46,868 nucleotides of DNA from Dehalococcoidia bacterium (GCA_030753265.1 JASMCQ010000093.1:1-46868), one strand, 5' to 3'; positions 28,941 through 38,022 are shown, counted from the stretch's first letter. The notes: generated by a model from the sequence alone, not told the origin. A program made the numbers and translations.

Positions 28941-29001
28941 GCCACAGAGACACAGAGAGCACAGAGCGAATAAAACTCTGTGTCCTCTGTGGCTCTGTGG
29001 C
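28941..29001. repeat. 26-base imperfect inverted repeat (GCCACAGAG family)
   Basis: Arms 28941-28966 and 28976-29001 pair with about three mismatches around the loop CGAATAAAA. The sequence is an internally repetitive CACAGAG motif. It has no T-tract and no coding content. It lies in the 28855-29233 gap, which otherwise shows nothing. Confidence 0.75.
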
Positions 29002-29233
29002 TATTCAAAACTTGGCAGAGCGGACTTGCTTCCTTGCCGGCGGCTCCACTGGCCGCCAGACGAGGCGGGACCGGCATTGACAAGGGGTATACCGGCCTTT
29101 ATATTCACAAGGCGGTGAGGGTAGCCGTGCCGGAATGGGCCCGCCGGCGCGTTGGGCCGGCGAAGGCGATCCTCCGATCTTCGGACCCTCGAAGCACGTG
29201 GAGGTCAAGCTAGCCGATGCGGAGCGGTGACCG

Positions 29234-29569
29234 TTGAGCGAGCCTGCCTACTGCGTGTTCTGTGAAATCGTCGCGGACCGCGAACCCGCCAAGGTACGGT
29301 ACCTGGACGAGGACATCATCGTCATCGTCAACAAGCTGACCTGGGTGCCCCTGATGCTGCTGGTGATGCCAAAGAAGCACATGGGCCAGATGGAAATGTG
29401 GTGCAGCGACCTGATGCCGAGGCTGGGTGACGTGGCGGTGGAGATGGGTGTCACCTACGCTCCCAACGGGTTTCGGATCCTTTCCAACTTCGGCCGCGAC
29501 GGAATGCAAAGCCAGAGCCACAGCCACCTTCACGTCATCGGCGGGGCCCACCTTGGGCCCTACGCGTAG
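29234..29569 (+). CDS. HIT family (histidine triad) protein
   Basis: The 111-residue protein contains C-x-F-C-E-I near the N-terminus and the histidine triad H96-S-H98-L-H100 preceding a G-G-A-H segment. HIT proteins (HinT-like) hydrolyse nucleotidyl amidates such as AMP-lysine. The only usable start is TTG 29234, preceded by GGAGCGGTGA. The usual C-terminal length is kept. It lies about 100 bases before the crotonase gene on the same strand. Confidence 0.88.
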   Translation: MSEPAYCVFCEIVADREPAKVRYLDEDIIVIVNKLTWVPLMLLVMPKKHMGQMEMWCSDLMPRLGDVAVEMGVTYAPNGFRILSNFGRDGMQSQSHSHLHVIGGAHLGPYA

Positions 29570-29670
29570 GGAAGCTATCAGCGTTGGGGCTGAAGCTTCG
29601 AGAGACCGGCCAGAACAATACAAGCCAGGCATGGATTGCGTCTGAATCCATGATCCATGAGGAGGTCCAC

Positions 29671-30447
29671 ATGGGCGACACAGTCCTTTACGAGAAGCGG
29701 GACCACACAGTCATCATCACCATGAACCGGCCCGCGGCACTCAACTCCATCAACCGGCAGTTCCGGGAGGACCTGTGCAACGCGATCATCCGGTTCGACG
29801 GAGACCCTGATGCCTTCGTAGCCGTGATTACCGGCGCGGGGCGGGCCTTCTGCGCGGGCCGGGACCTTAAAGAGCGGGCGGCGGACAACGCCGAGGGGGT
29901 CCAGGCGCGGGCCTCGGACAGCATGTCTCCGGACGGTGGCTCCATGTGGCCCCAGACGTGGAAACCCCTCATCGCCGCCATCAACGGCTACGCCCTGGCC
30001 GGCGGCTGGTCCATCGCCCAGATGTGCGACCTTCGCGTCGCATCGGAGGACGCCCAGATGGGCATCAGTGAGGCCAAGTGGAGCCTGTTGGCCCCCTTTG
30101 GCACCTATCTGTCCAAGATGATGCCCCTGTCGGCGGTGATGGAGTTGGTGCTGACCGCCCAGCCGGTCACGGCCCAGCGAGCCTATGACATGGGATTCCT
30201 CAACAGGGTGGTGCCCGCGGACCAGCTCATGCCGGAGGCCCTGGCCCTGGCCGGGCAGATCGCCGAAAACGCCCCTCTAGCCGTGCAGTACTTCAAGGAG
30301 CTGGCCTACCGGGGCCTCAACATGTCCACCCATGACATCGCGGCCCTGACTTATCACATGTACGACGACCTGCTGAAGACGGAGGACTCCAAGGAAGGGC
30401 CCAAGGCTTTCGCCGAGAAGCGCAAGCCCCAATGGAAGGGGCGATAG
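29671..30447 (+). CDS. Enoyl-CoA hydratase/isomerase family protein
   Basis: The 258-residue crotonase-fold protein has an N-terminal M-N-R-P-A-A-L-N-S-I segment, the oxyanion-hole region G-A-G-R-A-F-C-A-G-R-D-L near 55-66, and N-G-Y-A-L-A-G-G-W-S near 110-119. A RBS (GAGGAGG) precedes ATG 29671, so the upstream extension to 29584 is not used. The glutamate after the G-G-G in mitochondrial crotonase (E144) is Ser here, while the second glutamate (in I-S-E-A-K) is kept. Hydratase activity is therefore doubtful, and it may be an isomerase, dehalogenase or hydrolase of the superfamily. An acyl-CoA dehydrogenase gene converges on it. Confidence 0.87.
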   Translation: MGDTVLYEKRDHTVIITMNRPAALNSINRQFREDLCNAIIRFDGDPDAFVAVITGAGRAFCAGRDLKERAADNAEGVQARASDSMSPDGGSMWPQTWKPLIAAINGYALAGGWSIAQMCDLRVASEDAQMGISEAKWSLLAPFGTYLSKMMPLSAVMELVLTAQPVTAQRAYDMGFLNRVVPADQLMPEALALAGQIAENAPLAVQYFKELAYRGLNMSTHDIAALTYHMYDDLLKTEDSKEGPKAFAEKRKPQWKGR

Positions 30448-30472
30448 ATATCAGTGAATTCATAGGATATTT

Positions 30473-30537
30473 GTCATTCTGAGCGAAGCGAAGAATCTCG
30501 TTGTTACGCAGAGATTCCTCACTTCGTTCGGAATGAC
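30473..30537. repeat. GTCATTCTGAGCGAAGCGAAGAATCT palindrome (dispersed repeat)
   Basis: Arms beginning GTCATTCTGAGCGAAGCGAA and ending in its imperfect complement ...TTCGGAATGAC pair across a short centre. It occupies the gap between two converging genes. The arm sequence is related to the 3.8-3.9 kb element. Confidence 0.7.
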
Positions 30538-30569
30538 GGGTAGCCCGGAGCAAAGACGCAGCAGGTACC

Positions 30570-31730
30570 TCAGATCTGGTATTCCGGCCTTTTGAGTAGC
30601 TGCCGGGCGATGACCAGCCGCATGATCTCGTTGGTGCCCTCTCCGATAACCATCAAGGGGGCATCCCGGTAGTAGCGCTCCACCGGGAAATCCTTGATAT
30701 ACCCGTAACCCCCGTGTATCCGCATCGCCTCCATGGTCACTTCCTGGCAGGTCTCGCTGGCGAACAGCTTGGCCATGCCCGACTCCAAGTCGAGCCGCTC
30801 TCCCCGGTCCATCTTGGCGGCGGCGTCGTAGGTTAGCAGACGCGCCGCTTGGATCTTCGTGGCCATGTCCGCCAGCTTCAGCTGAATAGCCTGGTGCTGG
30901 GCGATGGGAACGCCGAAGCTCTGCCTCTGCTGCGCGTAGCGTATGGAAGCCTCGAAGGCCGCTTGGGCCACGCCCACGGCCCGGGCCGCGATGTTGATGC
31001 GCCCGGTCTCCAGCCCGCTCATCACGTAGCTGAAGCCCTGGCCTTCTTCTCCGACCAGGTTCTCCATGGGAACGCGGAAGTCCTCGAAGATCAGCTCGCT
31101 GGTGTCCAGGCCCCGGTACCCCAGCTTTTCCAGGTCCCGGCCCACCCGGAACCCGTCTCCGCCCTTCTCGATGACGAAGCAGCTCAAGCCCCGGTGTTTC
31201 GATCCAGGAGGCCCGGTACGGGCCAGCAAACAGAAGGTGTTTCCGGAACGGCCGTTGGTGATGAACATCTTTGTCCCGTTGATGACGTACTCTTCCCCGT
31301 CCTTGACGGCGGTGGTCTCGAGGTTGGCGACGTCGCTACCGCCACCCGGTTCGGTGAGGGCTAGGCCGCCCCGCCGGCGCCCGGTGGCCAGGTCGGGAAG
31401 GAACTGCTGTCTCTGCTCCTCGTTGCCGTAGTGGGTCAGCACATAAGTCAGGATGTGGTGGGTCCCGAGGGGTCCGGTCAGGGTCATGAACCCTTTGCTG
31501 ATCTCTTCGAAGATCAAGGCGAAGGTGGTGTAGTCGAGGCCCAAGCCGCCGTACTTCTCGGGCACCGTGATGCCGAAGAGGCCCAGGTCCTTCATCTTGT
31601 CCACCAGTTCCAGTGAGTGCTCGTCCTCACGGTCCAGGCGGTCGGCCACCGGCATCACGTCGCGGCGGACAAAATCCCGGACCATGCTGACGATCTGGGC
31701 GCGGGCTTCTTCGGGTGTTGGTGTGGTCAC
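30570..31730 (-). CDS. Acyl-CoA dehydrogenase
   Basis: The 386-residue flavoprotein has all family landmarks: the A-L-T-E-P-G-G-G-S-D block near 125-134, the I-T-N-G substrate/FAD region near 157-160, and R-x-S-F-G in the C-terminal domain. The catalytic base is the Glu of I-G-E-G-T-N-E-I near 366. It abstracts the alpha proton of acyl-CoAs and passes electrons to ETF. The GTG at 31730 has a clear RBS (AAGGAG). It may work with the neighbouring crotonase-family protein. Chain-length preference cannot be read. No ETF genes are in the window. Confidence 0.93.
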   Translation of the reverse strand: MTTPTPEEARAQIVSMVRDFVRRDVMPVADRLDREDEHSLELVDKMKDLGLFGITVPEKYGGLGLDYTTFALIFEEISKGFMTLTGPLGTHHILTYVLTHYGNEEQRQQFLPDLATGRRRGGLALTEPGGGSDVANLETTAVKDGEEYVINGTKMFITNGRSGNTFCLLARTGPPGSKHRGLSCFVIEKGGDGFRVGRDLEKLGYRGLDTSELIFEDFRVPMENLVGEEGQGFSYVMSGLETGRINIAARAVGVAQAAFEASIRYAQQRQSFGVPIAQHQAIQLKLADMATKIQAARLLTYDAAAKMDRGERLDLESGMAKLFASETCQEVTMEAMRIHGGYGYIKDFPVERYYRDAPLMVIGEGTNEIMRLVIARQLLKRPEYQI

Positions 31731-31953
31731 GAATTCTCCTTTGAGTTCAGGTATCCGATGCCGGTGCTGGGGCCATTTGACACGGATGTTAGCTGCGGCG
31801 GTGCGCCCATTCTAGCCAATGCCGACGGGCTGACACCGATGTCTTCTCATGTTTGCCGCGGCCTGGGCTCCGGGGCGAACCCAGTCTATCCCGGCCTATC
31901 AGCCCAGTCAAGAATGGGGTATCTCCCAACGAAAGATGCGTTTGGCCCTGGTC

Positions 31954-34698
31954 CTACTCCACGGCCTCCAGGCGGACGGCGCAGACCTTGTACTCTGGAA
32001 TCTTGGACTTGGGGTCGTAAACCGAGTTGGTCAAGAAGTTGGCCGCCGACTCCTCAAGCTTCACGAAGGGGATGAATATCTCCCCCTCCCGCATCCCGTC
32101 GGTGAGCAGAGCTTTGCCGGTGAGCTGGCCTCGGCGGGAGGTGACCCGGACCGGCTGGCCGTCGGACAGGCTGTATTTCCGGCCGTCCTCGGGGTTGATG
32201 GCCACCGGCAGCTCCGGAACCCGGGCCATCAGCTTGGCCACCCGGCGGGTCATGGTGCCCCCGTGCCAGTGGTACAGGATGCGGCCTGTGTTGAGGATGA
32301 TGGGGAACCGCTTGCTGGGCAGCTCCGCGGCGGGCTTTCCCTGGTCGAAGGCGACGAACTTGGCCTGAGGCCCTCTGGGGAACCCGTCGGCATACAGGTA
32401 GCGCGTGCCGGGGTGGTCCGGCGTGGGGCAGGGCCACTGGACTCCGCCCTCATCCTCCAGCCGGTCGTAGGATATTCCGCCGAGGAAGGGGATCAGCCGG
32501 GCCATCTCTTCGAAGATCTCTGAGGGATGCCCGAAAGTGAACTGGTCTTCCAGGGGTAGGCCCAGCTTGCGGCAGATGCGGCGGCCCAGGTCGCAAACGA
32601 TTTCCCAGTCCGTGCGGCTCTGACCGACCGGTTGAATGGCCTTCCTGACCCGCTGGACGCGGCGCTCGCTGTTGGTGAAAGTGCCGTCCTTCTCGGCGAA
32701 GGAGGTGGCCGGCAGGACAACATCGGCAATCTGGGCGGTCTCGTGCAGGAAGATGTCCTGGACCACCAGGAATTTCAGGCTCCGGAACGCCTTCTCGGCA
32801 TGGTGCAGGTCCGGCTCGCTCAGGAGGGGGTTCTCTCCCATGATGTAGACGGCCTCGATGCGGCCCTCCGGCATCGCCTCCACCGCCTCGGTGAGCATCA
32901 GGCCGGGCTCTTGGGGCAGCGGGTGGCCGCCCCAGGCCGCCTGGAACCTGGCAACGCCGTCATCGTTGATCGCCTGGTAGCCGGGAAGGGTGTTGGGCAA
33001 ACACCCCGCGTCGCCGCAGCCCTGAACGTTGTTCTGCCCCCGCAACGGAGAGACGCCGGAACCGGGCTTCCCGATCTGGCCGGAAACCAATGCCAGGTTA
33101 AGCAGGCCGTGGGCGTTGGCGGTGCCGGCGGTATGCTGGGTGATCCCCATGCCCCAGATGAGGCAGGAGCCGGGAATCCCCTCAAATCCTCCTTGACCAA
33201 GGGGGCAGTTGGCGGGGTTTGCATACATCCGTGCCGCCCGCCGGATGTCGTCGGCGGGCACACCGGTCACCTTTTCAACATGCTCCGGGGTGTACTTGTC
33301 GACAACCTCGGCCCACTCCTCGAAGCCCTCGGTGCGGTTGGCCACGAACTCCCGGTCCGCCAGGCCCTCGTCCAGGATGACCTTCGCCATCCCGTTGAGC
33401 AGGGCGACGTCGGTGCCGGGCCGCGGCCGCAGCCACAAGTCGGCGATGTCGCAGAGCTCGACGCGGCGCGGGTTGATGACGATCAGCTTGACTCCCCGCT
33501 CAGCCACGGCGCGCTGAATTCTGGCCGCGACGACCGGGTGGTTCGAATTTGGGTCCGCGCCGACGACGACCAGGCAACCCGCTTCCTCGAAGTCGACGTA
33601 GGAGTTGCTGGTGGCGCCGCTGCCCAGGGCGGTCATCATGGCCAGGACCGATGGGGCGTGGCACAGCCGGGCGCAGTGGTCGACGTTGTTGGTCTGCATC
33701 AGCAACCGGGCGAACTTCTGCTGGATGTAGGCGTCCTCGTTGGTGGTCTTCGCGGAGCAGAACGACGCAAAGGAGTCGCCCTGGTACCGGACCAGGCCCT
33801 CCGCCGCGTAGTCCAGGGCCTCGTCCCACGACGCGGGCCGAAGCTCTCCGTTTTCCCTGATGAGGGGAGTGGTGAGCCGGTCCTCGTGGTTGACAAAGTC
33901 GTAGCCGTAGCGCCCTTTCACGCAGAGCAGGCCCAGGCTGGACTGATTGTCGGGGTCTCCCCGGGAGGATACGACCTCGTTACCTCGAACTCCCAGGTAG
34001 ATGCCGCAGCCGACGCCACAATAGGAGCAGACGGTGCTGACCTCCTGGGTGGGTTGCCGGCGGTCCTTGGGAGCCAGGGCCCCCACCGGGCATCTGACCA
34101 CGCACTCGCCGCAGGAGACGCACCTGGAATCGATCAGCGGTTGGTTGGCGAAGACGCTGATTGTCGTGTCGTAACCCCGAAACGCGTAGTCGATGGCGTG
34201 GACCCCGACGATCTCGTCGCAGGTGCGGACGCAGATTCCGCAGAGGACGCACTTGCCCGGATCGAAGTCGAAAAAGGGATTGGAGGTGTCAACCGGCAGC
34301 GGCCCGGTCGGACGCCTCATGCGGGCCATCCGCTCCGGGGTAATGCCGACGTAGGCGGCGACCTTCTGCAGGCCGCAGTTGTTGTTCGCGGCGCAGGTGA
34401 GGCACTCGCCGCGGTCGTTCGCAACCAACAACTCCACCGAGATGCGGCGGGTCCTCTCGGCTTCCGGACTCACCGTGTTGACCACCAGGCCCGGCTCGGC
34501 CTGGGCCAGGCAAGATGGGACCAGTCCCCTGCCCTCGATCTCAACCATGCACAACCGGCAGGCGCCGACTGGTTTCAAGTCCGGATGGTGGCAGAGGCCG
34601 GGGATGTAGATGCCGTTCCGGAGCGCCGCGTCCATCACGGTCATGCCCTCCGGGGCCGAGACCTTCAGGCCGTCAATGGTGAGAATGGCCTCGCCCAT
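31954..34698 (-). CDS. fdhA: Formate dehydrogenase catalytic (alpha) subunit, molybdenum, Cys type
   Basis: This 914-residue Mo-bisPGD protein oxidises formate. Its N-terminus holds a [2Fe-2S] site (C36, C47, C50, C63), a cysteine-rich cluster site (C99, C102, C108), and two ferredoxin-type [4Fe-4S] sites (C150-C160; C193-C203). The Mo domain's own [4Fe-4S] uses C224, C227, C231 and C259. C346 in A-R-L-C-H-A-P-S is the Mo ligand where selenocysteine sits in other FDHs. Its ATG at 34698 overlaps the nuoF stop by one base. Residues about 496-511 are an extra stretch before W-G-M-G-I-T-Q-H that seems to derive from a palindromic repeat. The N-terminus matches NAD-linked FDHs that work with NuoEF. 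Confidence 0.94.
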   Translation of the reverse strand: MGEAILTIDGLKVSAPEGMTVMDAALRNGIYIPGLCHHPDLKPVGACRLCMVEIEGRGLVPSCLAQAEPGLVVNTVSPEAERTRRISVELLVANDRGECLTCAANNNCGLQKVAAYVGITPERMARMRRPTGPLPVDTSNPFFDFDPGKCVLCGICVRTCDEIVGVHAIDYAFRGYDTTISVFANQPLIDSRCVSCGECVVRCPVGALAPKDRRQPTQEVSTVCSYCGVGCGIYLGVRGNEVVSSRGDPDNQSSLGLLCVKGRYGYDFVNHEDRLTTPLIRENGELRPASWDEALDYAAEGLVRYQGDSFASFCSAKTTNEDAYIQQKFARLLMQTNNVDHCARLCHAPSVLAMMTALGSGATSNSYVDFEEAGCLVVVGADPNSNHPVVAARIQRAVAERGVKLIVINPRRVELCDIADLWLRPRPGTDVALLNGMAKVILDEGLADREFVANRTEGFEEWAEVVDKYTPEHVEKVTGVPADDIRRAARMYANPANCPLGQGGFEGIPGSCLIWGMGITQHTAGTANAHGLLNLALVSGQIGKPGSGVSPLRGQNNVQGCGDAGCLPNTLPGYQAINDDGVARFQAAWGGHPLPQEPGLMLTEAVEAMPEGRIEAVYIMGENPLLSEPDLHHAEKAFRSLKFLVVQDIFLHETAQIADVVLPATSFAEKDGTFTNSERRVQRVRKAIQPVGQSRTDWEIVCDLGRRICRKLGLPLEDQFTFGHPSEIFEEMARLIPFLGGISYDRLEDEGGVQWPCPTPDHPGTRYLYADGFPRGPQAKFVAFDQGKPAAELPSKRFPIILNTGRILYHWHGGTMTRRVAKLMARVPELPVAINPEDGRKYSLSDGQPVRVTSRRGQLTGKALLTDGMREGEIFIPFVKLEESAANFLTNSVYDPKSKIPEYKVCAVRLEAVE
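33168..33218. repeat. Degenerate palindromic repeat inside fdhA
   Basis: On the minus strand this stretch reads CCCCCTTGGTCAAGGAGG followed by ATTTGAGGGGATT, matching the layout of the intergenic repeats at 12443 and 43481. The left outer arm (AAACCCC) is recognisable. It adds about 13 codons with no frame change. Confidence 0.6.
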
Positions 34699-36539
34699 CA
34701 ATTCTCGCCTCCATCATTGAGCGGCGCCCCAACCAGTTGACCGGAGAGAATCTCCACGGCGTTGACCTTCGGCGGGCATACGTCGAAACAGCTCCCGCAC
34801 TTGGTGCACTTGGACTGGTCGATAACGTGCAGCTTCTTGAACTCGCCCACGATCGCCTCGGAAGAGCAAGCCTTGAAGCACAGCAGGCAGCCGACACACG
34901 AGTCCGTGATGTTGTAGGAGATGAGTTCCGTGCACACCTTGGCCGGGCAGCGTTTCTCGTTGACGTGGGCCTCGTATTCGTCCCGGAAGTACCGGATGGT
35001 CGTGAGCACCGGGTTCGGCGCCGTCTGTCCGAGCCCGCACAGGGAGCCGGATTTCACCCCGGCGCCCATCTCCAGAAGCAGATCGATGTCCTCGGGGGTG
35101 CCCCTGCCCTGGGTTATGTCTTCCAGGATGGCCAGCATCTGCTTGGTGCCGAGCCGGCAGGGCACGCACTTGCCGCAGGATTCCTTCTGGGTGAAGTCCA
35201 GGAAATAGCGAGCGACGTCGACCATGCAGGTGTCTTCGTCCATGACCACCATGCCGCCGGAGCCCATGATGGTGCCGGCCGCGGTGAGGGAGTCGTAGTC
35301 CACCGGAATATCTATCATGCTGGCCGGAACACAGCCCCCAGAAGGGCCGCCGGTCTGGACGGCTTTCAGCTGCTTGTCGTCGAGTATCCCTCCCCCGATG
35401 TCGTAGACTATCTCGCGCATCGTGATGCCCAGGGGCACCTCGACCAGGCCCGAGAGCTTTATCTTGCCGACCAGGGCGAAGGTCTTGGTGCCCTTGCTGT
35501 TTTCGGTGCCGTACTGAGCAAACTGGCCGGCGCCGTTTTGGAGGATCAACGCCACGGACGCCAGGGTCTCCACGTTGTTGACCACCGTCGGTTTCCCCAT
35601 CAGGCCCGACACGGCGGGGAAGGGTGGGCGGGGGCGGGGCATTCCGCGCTCGCCCTCAATGGAAAGGATCAGCCCGGTCTCCTCGCCGCAGACGAAGGCC
35701 CCCGCGCCTTGGCTTACCCGGATACGGAAGCCGAATCCCGAGCCCAGAATGTCGTCGCCGAGCAGCCCGCGCTCCTCGGCCTGGTCCATGGCTATCCGCA
35801 GTCTCTCCAGGGCCAACGGGTACTCGGCGCGGCAGTAGATGTAGCCTTCATGAGCGCCGATGGCATACCCGGCAATGAGCATCCCTTCCAGGAGTGAATG
35901 GGGGTCGCCCTCCAGGAGCGACCGGTTCATGAAGGCCCCGGGATCGCCCTCGTCGGCGTTACATATCAGGAACTTCCGGTCGGCCTTGGCGTCCCGGCAG
36001 AACTGCCACTTGCGCGAGGTGGAGAAACCGGCGCCGCCCCTTCCCCTCAGGCCCGACCTCTTGATCTCCTCGACTATCCCCTCGGGGCCAAGTTCGAGGG
36101 CCCTCTTGAAACCGTTGTAGCCGTTGCTGGCCAGGTAGTCGTCGATACTTGTGGGGTCGATACGGCCGCAGTTACGTAGGACGAGCCGCGTCTGCTTGGC
36201 GTAGAACGGGATATCCCCGTAATGGGGAACCGGCGCCCCGTTCACCAGGTCCCGGTAGAGAAGGCCCTCCACAAACGTCCCGTTTTCCAGATGCTCTTTG
36301 ACAATTCTCGAAGCATCGCCGCTCTTGGCGTGGGTGTAGAGGACGCCCTCGGGTTCCATGGCGATGAGGGGGCCTTGCTCGCAGAAACCGTGGCAACCGC
36401 TGAGCTTCACGTCCACCCAGTCCTTCAGGTCCGACCCATCGATGCGACCCTGAAGGGCCTTCTGGACCTCCGGCGACCGGGCGGAAACACATCCCGTTCC
36501 TTGACAGACCAGGACGGTCCGGCGTTGGGTTGTTGCCAT
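34698..36539 (-). CDS. nuoF: NuoF-like NADH-binding subunit of the formate dehydrogenase complex
   Basis: The 613-residue flavoprotein has three parts. Residues 1-110 are a thioredoxin-like [2Fe-2S] domain with C13, C17, C49 and C53-type cysteines. The central NuoF core holds the NADH/FMN motif G-R-G-G-A-G-F-S near 166-173, a glycine-rich loop, and the [4Fe-4S] motif E-S-C-G-K-C-V-P-C-R. The C-terminus is a two-cluster ferredoxin domain (C-V-G-C-x-x-C and C-T-K-C-G-S-C). Such fusions link FDH or hydrogenase to NAD. Its ATG follows the nuoE stop by one base. The product probably couples formate oxidation to NAD+ reduction. Confidence 0.93.
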   Translation of the reverse strand: MATTQRRTVLVCQGTGCVSARSPEVQKALQGRIDGSDLKDWVDVKLSGCHGFCEQGPLIAMEPEGVLYTHAKSGDASRIVKEHLENGTFVEGLLYRDLVNGAPVPHYGDIPFYAKQTRLVLRNCGRIDPTSIDDYLASNGYNGFKRALELGPEGIVEEIKRSGLRGRGGAGFSTSRKWQFCRDAKADRKFLICNADEGDPGAFMNRSLLEGDPHSLLEGMLIAGYAIGAHEGYIYCRAEYPLALERLRIAMDQAEERGLLGDDILGSGFGFRIRVSQGAGAFVCGEETGLILSIEGERGMPRPRPPFPAVSGLMGKPTVVNNVETLASVALILQNGAGQFAQYGTENSKGTKTFALVGKIKLSGLVEVPLGITMREIVYDIGGGILDDKQLKAVQTGGPSGGCVPASMIDIPVDYDSLTAAGTIMGSGGMVVMDEDTCMVDVARYFLDFTQKESCGKCVPCRLGTKQMLAILEDITQGRGTPEDIDLLLEMGAGVKSGSLCGLGQTAPNPVLTTIRYFRDEYEAHVNEKRCPAKVCTELISYNITDSCVGCLLCFKACSSEAIVGEFKKLHVIDQSKCTKCGSCFDVCPPKVNAVEILSGQLVGAPLNDGGEN

Positions 36540-36540
36540 A

Positions 36541-36987
36541 TCAGAGTCCCTTCAGCATTTTGGCCACTTCTTTGCCCTGCAGCTTCCCGTGCACTTCCGC
36601 TCCCACCTTGACCACCGGGGCCAGACAGCAAGCCCCGATGCAGGCCACGGTCTCCAGCGTGAATTCCCGGTCCGGAGTGGTCTCGCCCACCGTGATGCCC
36701 AGCTGGTTCTCCATCTCATGGAGCACCTTCGGCGCGCCCCTGACGTGACAGGCGGTGCCCCGGCAGACCATGATGATGTTCCGCCCCACTGGCGCGAACC
36801 GGAACTGGCCATAGAAAGACGCCACGCCGTATACCCGGCCCTCCGGCACCCGGGTGAACTTGGCGACTTCAAGGAGGGTTTCCCGGGGAAGGTAGCCGTA
36901 CTCCGCCTGAACCTCCTGGAGGATCGGGATCAGCTCAGCCTTCCTGCTTTCATGGGACGACAGAATCGCCCTCAGGGATTCTTCCAT
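36541..36987 (-). CDS. nuoE: NuoE-like 24 kDa [2Fe-2S] subunit
   Basis: The 148-residue protein has the NuoE cysteines: C-x4-C (C-R-G-T-A-C) near 75-80 and C-I-G-A-C near 116-120, which bind one [2Fe-2S] cluster. The helical N-terminal region starts with I-P-I-L-Q-x-x-Q and Y-G-Y-L-P, as in complex I 24 kDa subunits. It passes electrons between the NuoF-like flavin and the FDH clusters. Start ATG 36987 has only a weak RBS. Confidence 0.92.
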   Translation of the reverse strand: MEESLRAILSSHESRKAELIPILQEVQAEYGYLPRETLLEVAKFTRVPEGRVYGVASFYGQFRFAPVGRNIIMVCRGTACHVRGAPKVLHEMENQLGITVGETTPDREFTLETVACIGACCLAPVVKVGAEVHGKLQGKEVAKMLKGL

Positions 36988-37075
36988 GTCATGCGCTCCA
37001 TGTTGGTGGGGTATCCTGGGGTTGCGGAGGGTCTGGTTGGGGCCGTCGGATAACTGTCTGCCGCCGCCACAACCC

Positions 37076-37693
37076 CTATTCCTCCAACTCTCTGGCCCGG
37101 GCCAGGTCTTGGGGGGTGTTGACGTTGAAAAAGCTCAGGAAGTACGGGTCTAAAGCTGCGACCTCTTTTTCGGGAAGGTAGGTGACCCGCACTTTTTCAA
37201 AGAACCTGGTGATTTTCCGGTCGTCGGCCAGGAGCCGTTCTTCCATGAATGGGAGACAGGTCTTGGAGTAGATCGCGTGGGTCGGCTCGGGCCACCCTCT
37301 CAACATTGGGACAACGGCGTCGGCCCCTTGCCGAAGGCAAAGCATGCGCCGCAGAAGGGCTAGGTTGAGAAACGGCATGTCGCAGGCGACGGCGATGCCC
37401 CATTGGTGCCGGGCCGCGGTCAGGCCGGTGAATATGCCCCCCAAAGCACCCCCGCCAGGGTATCGGTCCAAGGCGACCCGGTGCCCTTCTTCCAGGTGTA
37501 ACGCGTCGGCCTGGGACTGTTCCGCCACCACCACCACAATTTCCTCGGTTACCTGGGAGATCCGGTCGATGACCCGGTGCGCCAGCGGCCGACCACCGAT
37601 GTTCTCCAGCGCCTTAACACGGCCCAAGCGCTGGCTCCGGCCCCCAGCAAGGACAATACCGGAAGCGTGAAAACTGCCGGGGTTTTTCTGCAT
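37076..37693 (-). CDS. mobA: Molybdenum cofactor guanylyltransferase MobA
   Basis: The 205-residue protein attaches GMP to molybdopterin to make the MGD form used by FDH. Motifs are L-A-G-G-R-S-Q-R-L-G-R-V-K-A (GTP binding, residues about 14-27) and C-D-M-P-F-L near 104-109. The length fits the family from the ATG at 37693. A longer version from ATG 37750 adds 19 residues and has a GGGGGTGACGG stretch upstream, so the N-terminus is uncertain. It lies 88 bases upstream of nuoE and may lead the fdh operon, an arrangement that makes functional sense. Confidence 0.9.
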   Translation of the reverse strand: MQKNPGSFHASGIVLAGGRSQRLGRVKALENIGGRPLAHRVIDRISQVTEEIVVVVAEQSQADALHLEEGHRVALDRYPGGGALGGIFTGLTAARHQWGIAVACDMPFLNLALLRRMLCLRQGADAVVPMLRGWPEPTHAIYSKTCLPFMEERLLADDRKITRFFEKVRVTYLPEKEVAALDPYFLSFFNVNTPQDLARARELEE

Positions 37694-38022
37694 TGTTTCG
37701 TCGCCGAAAGGGTTTTCGCGGCTGGGTTGAAAAAAGTATATCACAGCCATCCGTCACCCCCAAACCGGTTTGGAGGTCAGGCGCGGCCGCCCCCCAGCCC
37801 TTACCCTCGTTCCCTCTCCCACAGGAGAGGGATGACCTGGCGCAGCCTGGGCCGGGAGGCCTGCGTCACTTTGGTGATCGACCACGCCTTGCAGCCCCTG
37901 CTTTAGCCTGGCCGAAAACCGGCCGCTGTGGTACCGTTATTCTTGGCGCGCTTCGAGCGTGGGCAGAGAGGCGAACACGGGACCGGGCCTCCGGTCCAAG
38001 GGGAGGTCGTCTCAAGAGACAA

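Noticed and set aside
33661..33663. Possible selenocysteine at the FdhA active site
   Set aside because: The active-site codon encodes Cys (C346) and no in-frame TGA is present, so no recoding is needed.
32632..34740. 702-residue open frame on the plus strand
   Set aside because: It is antisense to fdhA, with no domain or RBS, and is the usual GC-rich mirror frame.
37693..38022. Upstream extension of the giant helicase
   Set aside because: The frame is open but overlaps mobA, is Arg/Pro-rich and has no homologous feel. The ATG at 38023 begins protein-like sequence.
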